This document shows positions 6,705 through 10,286 of a DNA stretch of 10,286 nucleotides, piece after piece. The position numbers were made by a program, and so were the translations under genes. This stretch comes from Bacillota bacterium. Its GTDB lineage: Bacteria; Bacillota; DTU025. The notes under the pieces were generated by a model. It worked only from the letters and a program-made list of their open reading frames with translations, did not search any database and was not told the origin of the DNA. Each line of letters opens with the position of its first letter. Within the stretch, counting starts at the first letter, position 1. The stretch lies in contig DMOT01000338.1 in assembly GCA_003456765.1 (NCBI GenBank), positions 1 to 10,286 of the forward strand, written 5' to 3'.

Positions 6705-6775
6705 CGCGGCCACACACAAGCACATTGACATTGCAGCCGTCCAAACGTATAATCAAGGTGAATTTTCCGCGGCCA
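6705..6775. repeat. 8-base direct repeat CGCGGCCA flanking the plus-strand promoter
   Basis: CGCGGCCA occurs at 6705-6712 and 6768-6775, offset by 63 bases (about six helical turns). One copy is upstream of the -35 box and one just downstream of the predicted transcription start of the plus-strand gene. It may be a pair of operator half-sites or chance; the second copy also contains the palindrome CCGCGG. Confidence 0.25.
6725..6753 (+). promoter_or_regulatory. Perfect consensus sigma-A promoter for the plus-strand gene
   Basis: TTGACA (6725-6730), exactly 17 bases, then TATAAT (6748-6753): both hexamers and the spacing match the vegetative consensus. Transcription would start near 6760, about 53 bases before the TTG start at 6813. 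A perfect match suggests strong basal initiation unless repressed. The -35 box lies within the tandem hexamer ACATTGACATTG (6723-6734). Confidence 0.88.
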
Positions 6776-6777
6776 TA

Positions 6778-6806
6778 TCACCTGCGTTTTCTGCATTTGG
6801 AGGTGA
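6778..6806 (+). promoter_or_regulatory. Possible hairpin masking the ribosome binding site of the plus-strand gene
   Basis: TCACCT (6778-6783) is the exact complement of AGGTGA (6801-6806), which is part of the Shine-Dalgarno GGAGGTGA (6799-6806). The 6-bp stem encloses a 17-base loop in which TGC and GCA can add a few inner pairs. When folded it would hide the ribosome binding site. The complementarity is seen directly; translational control is inference. Confidence 0.4.
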
Positions 6807-6812
6807 CTTGCT

Positions 6813-7208
6813 TTGGCCGAACTATCATGCAATGAGTTTCAAGAAATGGTCTCAGAATATCTCATCCGCCACAGAAGCGTGCTCGATGTGATGTCCAAGT
6901 TTCAAGAAGCCGCCGCCAGAACTAACAGGGCGGTTGCAAAGTCGGTGACATGCTGTGGCTGCCTGGAAATCTCCGCACAGAAGCAGAAGTTCCCAGAGAA
7001 TGTGTCTTTGAGCGACCTGAAGCGAATGATCGACTCGCACGTTACCGGCGAACTCTGTCCCGACTGCAGGGAAGCTCTTGAGACCGAACTGGGCCAGACG
7101 CTATTCTACATTGCAGCGCTATGCGCTATCACCAATCTTGATTTCAGCGAGATAATGGTGAAGGAACATGACAGGCTGCGCATGCTTGGCCTATTCAACC
7201 TCACATAG
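6813..7208 (+). CDS. Small cysteine-bearing protein of unknown function, in the disA-carD interval
   Basis: A 131-residue soluble protein without signal peptide or membrane segments. The start is TTG at 6813, 6 bases after a full GGAGGTGA and about 53 bases after the predicted transcription start. It has an N-terminal helical region with EYLIRHRSVLDVMSKFQEA (15-33), a CCGC cluster (C47, C48, C50), a charged loop, LCPDCRE (81-87, with C82 and C85), and a helix ELGQTLFYIAALC (92-104). CxC plus CxxC could form a four-cysteine metal site. The ELGxxLFYxAAL helix recalls MazG-type pyrophosphohydrolases, but Q95 stands where MazG has a metal-binding Asp and the other acidic motif is not clear, so that activity is not supported. 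From memory, similar proteins in Clostridia occur near disA and are labelled DUF1573; I could not verify this. It is the only plus-strand gene, convergent with disA and divergent from carD. Confidence 0.85.
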   Translation: MAELSCNEFQEMVSEYLIRHRSVLDVMSKFQEAAARTNRAVAKSVTCCGCLEISAQKQKFPENVSLSDLKRMIDSHVTGELCPDCREALETELGQTLFYIAALCAITNLDFSEIMVKEHDRLRMLGLFNLT

Positions 7209-7275
7209 TAGCGGCGGAGGGACATAACCTGGCCGACGGAACCTGACCAGCGGGGCTGGCATATGGTTCTTGCGC
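7209..7275. other. Convergent spacer between the plus-strand gene and disA, with a weak hairpin
   Basis: These 67 bases separate the two converging stop codons. CCAGC (7247-7251) and GCTGG (7255-7259) form a 5-bp stem with a GGG loop. Neither strand has a T-run after it, so it is not a convincing intrinsic terminator. Rho-dependent ending or overlapping 3' ends are possible. Confidence 0.35.
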
Positions 7276-8334
7276 TCAAATGACCAAGTCGCGCACGACC
7301 TGATCGCGGAGGCGGGCCAGTCCCTCCCGAACTGCTCTTGCTCGCACTTCACCGATCCCTTCGATCTCGTCGAGCTCCTCGACGGTTGCATTCCTTATCG
7401 CCTTAAGCGACCCGAATCCTTCAACTACGTTTCCAATTACCGATAGAGGCAACCGTGATATCTTAGATAGCGCCCTGTAGCCTCTGGGCGACATCGATGA
7501 CTCGAGTGTAGCAGAGGGATTCTGCGTCAATGCCCGGCACAGAGTAGCCAGATCCAAAACCTCATCTATTGCCCAGCCGGCAATCTCATCCATCAGCTCT
7601 TCTGCCTCAGGCTGCCCGCCATCGGGCATGTAGTCCATCGTTACGAAGAGAACCTCCTCAGACATCCCGCTCACTACCTCGTCAGCCTGGATCTTCACTA
7701 ATCGCCCTTCAGATCCCAGCTCGGCAATGTAGTCGGACACTTCTTCCCCAACTCGCCTCATCAGCTCATACCTCTGCACGACTCTGGCCACGTCAACCGA
7801 AGTCACTTCCTCTATGAACTCCAGCGCAGTCAGGTTGGTGAGCGCCTTAACAAGCGAATCCCGGTAGTTAGCCATGGTCTGCAAAGCCTGATTCGCCTTG
7901 GCCAGCACAACGCCTATGTCACGCATCACGTATCTGGTATGCCCATAGTAGACTGTGATCACCGAGCGTCTCTGGGAAATGGCAATGATAAGCTGTCCGG
8001 TCATCTTCGACACCCGTTCCGCAGTGCTGTGGCGCAGGCCCGTCTCCCTCGACGGTATGTCGGGATCTGGGTTGAGCGTGGCATTGGCGTACATGATTCT
8101 ATCCACATTCTCCGAAAGGATTATGGCGCCATCCATCTTCGCCAGCTCGTACACGGCAGCCGGGGTAAACTCGGCGTCAAGCCGGAAGCCGCCATTTACT
8201 ATCTCCATCATCTCAGGCGTATCGCCTACAACAATGAGGCCTCCGGTCCTCGCACGAAGGATGTTCTCCAGCCCATCGTAAAGAGCAGTGCCCGGCGCAA
8301 CCATATTAAATATCTTACGCATCCTCTCCGACAT
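7276..8334 (-). CDS. disA: DNA integrity scanning protein DisA, diadenylate cyclase
   Basis: DisA forms octamers that condense two ATP into the second messenger c-di-AMP while scanning DNA; branched DNA such as recombination intermediates lowers its activity. At 352 residues it matches the family. The N-terminal DAC domain (about 5-145) shows the DGA motif (68-70, MDGAIIL) and the RHS motif (101-103, GLRHSTAERVS), both needed for catalysis. A long helical linker (about 146-290) follows, then a C-terminal helix-hairpin-helix DNA-binding domain (about 295-350) with FGSLKAIRNATVEELDEIEGIGEVRA. The ATG start shares its A with the radA stop codon (TGATG on the minus strand), so translation is probably coupled. 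In B. subtilis RadA binds and modulates DisA, which fits this pairing. The gene ends tail to tail with the plus-strand cysteine protein. Confidence 0.97.
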   Translation of the reverse strand: MSERMRKIFNMVAPGTALYDGLENILRARTGGLIVVGDTPEMMEIVNGGFRLDAEFTPAAVYELAKMDGAIILSENVDRIMYANATLNPDPDIPSRETGLRHSTAERVSKMTGQLIIAISQRRSVITVYYGHTRYVMRDIGVVLAKANQALQTMANYRDSLVKALTNLTALEFIEEVTSVDVARVVQRYELMRRVGEEVSDYIAELGSEGRLVKIQADEVVSGMSEEVLFVTMDYMPDGGQPEAEELMDEIAGWAIDEVLDLATLCRALTQNPSATLESSMSPRGYRALSKISRLPLSVIGNVVEGFGSLKAIRNATVEELDEIEGIGEVRARAVREGLARLRDQVVRDLVI

Positions 8335-9755
8335 CAGCCATCCACCACCATAAACACCGCCTCCAATGCATCTCTCAGGGTAGAAGCCCCTACTACCTCC
8401 ACCCCGGATCCCTCAAGTTGCTGCCTTGTCATGTTTTTCAGATTGTGCCCTGGCAAGACGCACCGCTTGAAGCCAAGCCTACGGGCCTCGCTGACCCTCA
8501 TTTCAGCCTGGCTTACTCCACGCAACTCTCCGGCAAGCCCCACTTCACCGAAGACCACAGTCTTAGGCGCCGCAGGAACGTTTCTGAAGCTTGACACAAT
8601 AGCAGCAGCTATTCCAAGGTCAGCCGCAGGCTCCGTGAGCGTCACTCCTCCAGCCACATTCACGTATATGTCTTCCGTGCCAATAGCAAATCCTGCACGC
8701 CGGTCCAGCACGGCAATGATGATTGCGGTCCTATTGTAATCCACCCCCGTCGTGGTCCTTCGGGGAGTTCCTGTGACAGAGCGGGCCACCAAGGCCTGAA
8801 CCTCCACGAGCAGTGGGCGCGTGCCTTCCATGCTGGCAACTACCACAGAACCTGCCGCACCTCCAGGGCGCTCCGACAGGAGCGCCTCGGACGGGTTCTC
8901 AACCTCCGAAAGCCCCCTGTCTGTCATTGCGAATATCCCCACTTCATTTGTGGAGCCATATCTGTTCTTTGCTGCGCGAACTACGCGATAGGCATGGCTC
9001 CCGTCCCCCTCGAAGTAGAGGACCGTATCCACAACATGCTCCAGTGCCTTGGGACCTGCTATCGCGCCTGACTTTGTAACATGCCCCACAAGAAAGACAG
9101 GAACTCCCTCTTCCTTGGCCACGCGCATAAGATGGCCTGTGCATTCACGCACCTGCCCTATGCTTCCAGGCGACGAATCAAGGCTTGCATCCTCCATCGT
9201 TTGGATGGAATCTATCACAACAAGGGACGGATCCATAGCGAAGATAGTTTCCACGACTGCATATACATCAGTTTCCGCCAGCAACATCAAAGATTCTGAC
9301 GCATTCCCGACGCCGAGCCTCGCCGCTCGAAGGCCGACCTGCTGCACCGATTCCTCCCCCGTCACATAAAGCACGGTGCCGTGGGATGATGCCACGTTAT
9401 GGGCAGCCTGAAGGAGGATTGTGGACTTGCCGATTCCAGGATCGCCACCGATCAGCACGACCGACCCTGCCACAAGCCCTCCCCCAAGCACTCGGTCAAA
9501 CTCGCCAATCCCTGTGGAAAGGCGCAACTCATCGGCAACGGACACCTGCCCTATCGGAACCGGCGTCGCGGACGAACCCGCCACTCCGAATCTGGCACCA
9601 GAAGCCCTCCCCGGCTTTGGCCTCACAGACCGAGCGTCGGGACGATGTTCCTCGGCAAAGCTGTTCCAGCTGTTGCAGGCCGGGCACTTCCCCATCCATC
9701 TTGGAGACTCGTATCCGCACTCCTGGCACATGAATGTCACCCTGGCGCCTTTCAT
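8334..9755 (-). CDS. radA: DNA repair protein RadA (Sms)
   Basis: A RecA-like ATPase that promotes branch migration and processing of recombination intermediates. At 473 residues it is of normal length. An N-terminal C4 zinc finger is formed by C10, C13, C24 and C27 (FMCQECGYESPRWMGKCPAC). The RecA-like core has Walker A GDPGIGKST (104-112), Walker B LVVIDSIQT (178-186) and the RadA-specific KNRYG motif (263-267). A C-terminal Lon-protease-like domain (about 300-465) includes VTLTEPAADLGIAAA (371-385) and FGEVGLAGELRGV (402-414). The family position often occupied by Ser in DPSADL reads A378 here, in keeping with this domain being non-proteolytic in RadA. The ATG at 9755 is preceded at 7 bases by GAGG. 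The gene lies 39 bases after clpC and overlaps disA by one base, so clpC-radA-disA is probably one transcript. Confidence 0.97.
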   Translation of the reverse strand: MKGARVTFMCQECGYESPRWMGKCPACNSWNSFAEEHRPDARSVRPKPGRASGARFGVAGSSATPVPIGQVSVADELRLSTGIGEFDRVLGGGLVAGSVVLIGGDPGIGKSTILLQAAHNVASSHGTVLYVTGEESVQQVGLRAARLGVGNASESLMLLAETDVYAVVETIFAMDPSLVVIDSIQTMEDASLDSSPGSIGQVRECTGHLMRVAKEEGVPVFLVGHVTKSGAIAGPKALEHVVDTVLYFEGDGSHAYRVVRAAKNRYGSTNEVGIFAMTDRGLSEVENPSEALLSERPGGAAGSVVVASMEGTRPLLVEVQALVARSVTGTPRRTTTGVDYNRTAIIIAVLDRRAGFAIGTEDIYVNVAGGVTLTEPAADLGIAAAIVSSFRNVPAAPKTVVFGEVGLAGELRGVSQAEMRVSEARRLGFKRCVLPGHNLKNMTRQQLEGSGVEVVGASTLRDALEAVFMVVDG

Positions 9756-9794
9756 ACCGATTCCTCTTTCTCAAGAAATACAGGTTCGCAGCAA

Positions 9795-10286
9795 CTACTC
9801 CCGCTGAAGTTCCAATGCCTTGAAGGTCAACTCCCCTTCAGCCTCATCCACCTCAACGCTCTGTCCATCCCTGACATTTCCTGCGAGGATCTCATCTGAG
9901 AGACGGTCCTCAACCATCCTCTGTATCACTCGCCGAAGCGGCCTGGCTCCGTAGTTGGGATTATAGCCCTCCTGAACCAGAAGCGTCTTTGCCTGATCAG
10001 TGAAGCTCAAGTGTATGCCTCTTGGCTCAAGATGGGCCCTGAGATCTTGAAGCATGAGGTCGACTATCTTCTCCATGTCGTCGCGACCAAGCGCGTGGAA
10101 GACTATCACTTCATCGACGCGGTTGAGGAACTCGGGCCTGAACGTGCGCTTCAGCTCTGAGATAACCTTATCGCGCATTCGCTCATATGAATCCTTTTCG
10201 TCCTCCTCTGTCCGGAATCCCAGCACTGTGTCACGGTGTATCTGGGCGGCCCCTACATTAGACGTCATTATCAGCACGGTGTTCCT
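9795..10286 (-). CDS. clpC: ATP-dependent Clp protease ATP-binding subunit ClpC, C-terminal 163 residues (5' part beyond the window)
   Basis: The end of an HSP100/Clp AAA+ unfoldase; the frame is open to the window edge. Residues are counted from the window edge. RNTVLIMTSNVGA (1-13) is the strand with the sensor-1 asparagine of the second AAA+ module. RPEFLNRVDEVIVFHAL (50-66) carries the arginine-finger region. GYNPNYGARPLRRVIQ (108-123) is the sensor-2 motif of the small D2 domain. The tail ends in LELQRE, without an obvious extra extension. ClpC rather than ClpB or ClpE is chosen because of the neighbours: clpC-radA-disA is the canonical Bacillota order, and ClpC loads ClpP for degradation of misfolded and regulatory proteins. 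The N-domain, Walker motifs and ClpP-binding loop cannot be checked. The stop codon lies 39 bases before radA, with no terminator seen between them. Confidence 0.93.
   Translation of the reverse strand, partial: RNTVLIMTSNVGAAQIHRDTVLGFRTEEDEKDSYERMRDKVISELKRTFRPEFLNRVDEVIVFHALGRDDMEKIVDLMLQDLRAHLEPRGIHLSFTDQAKTLLVQEGYNPNYGARPLRRVIQRMVEDRLSDEILAGNVRDGQSVEVDEAEGELTFKALELQRE

Noticed and set aside
6575..6832. N-terminal extension of CarD up to 6832 in the open frame
   Set aside because: The extension crosses the carD promoter and has no family similarity; the ATG at 6574 has a ribosome binding site and gives the normal length.
6813..7208. Calling the plus-strand protein an active MazG pyrophosphohydrolase
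   Set aside because: Only one MazG-like helix is visible, a key Asp is Gln, and the cysteine pairs are not part of MazG.
7247..7259. CCAGC/GCTGG hairpin as a bidirectional terminator between the plus-strand gene and disA
   Set aside because: 5-bp stem with no T-rich tract on either side; too weak to call a terminator.
1..10286. CRISPR arrays, transposons, prophage, tRNA or rRNA genes, riboswitches of known class
   Set aside because: No regular repeats, transposase-like frames, cloverleaf-like sequences or familiar riboswitch cores were seen on either strand.

Overview
The window is a compact block of housekeeping and stress genes typical of Bacillota (Firmicutes). Almost everything lies on the minus strand. 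Read in the direction of transcription (high to low coordinates) the order is clpC (3' end only), radA, disA, carD, a PIN/TRAM membrane protein of the YacL type, a fused ispD-ispF, cysS, mrnC, rlmB and sigH (5' part only). This is close to the Bacillus subtilis order clpC-radA-disA-yacL-ispD-ispF-gltX-cysE-cysS-mrnC-yacO-yacP-sigH. Here gltX, cysE and yacP are absent, ispD and ispF are one gene, and carD is inserted. SigH, DisA, Mini-RNase III and the gene order point to a Bacillota member, probably Clostridia-like. The DNA looks moderately GC-rich. I cannot name a genus.

Layout by region. (1) 9795-10286, the ClpC C-terminus, is followed 39 bases later by radA. The radA stop and the disA start share one base (UGAUG). 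(2) 6813-7208 is the only gene on the plus strand: a 131-residue cysteine-bearing protein of unknown function. It runs tail to tail with disA and back to back with carD. It has a perfect consensus sigma-A promoter and a strong ribosome binding site that an upstream hairpin could mask. (3) carD has its own good promoter and starts the second minus-strand unit, carD-yacL-ispDF-cysS-mrnC-rlmB. From ispDF to rlmB the genes overlap by 8 to about 32 bases, so co-translation is likely. (4) sigH has its own promoter (TTGACT, 18 bases, TATAAT), a leader of about 170 bases with a nested stem-loop beside the ribosome binding site, and a TTG start.

How the genes fit together. ClpC (proteolysis), RadA (branch migration) and DisA (DNA scanning and c-di-AMP synthesis) form a stress and DNA-integrity group. 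CarD tunes RNA polymerase at promoters. IspDF makes isoprenoid precursors, CysS charges tRNA(Cys), and MrnC and RlmB mature 23S rRNA. SigH is the transition-phase and sporulation sigma factor.

I see no mobile elements, CRISPR arrays, tRNA or rRNA genes. There is no clear new defence or biosynthetic system. The best candidate for undescribed biology is the plus-strand cysteine protein with its regulatory region, followed by the structured sigH leader.
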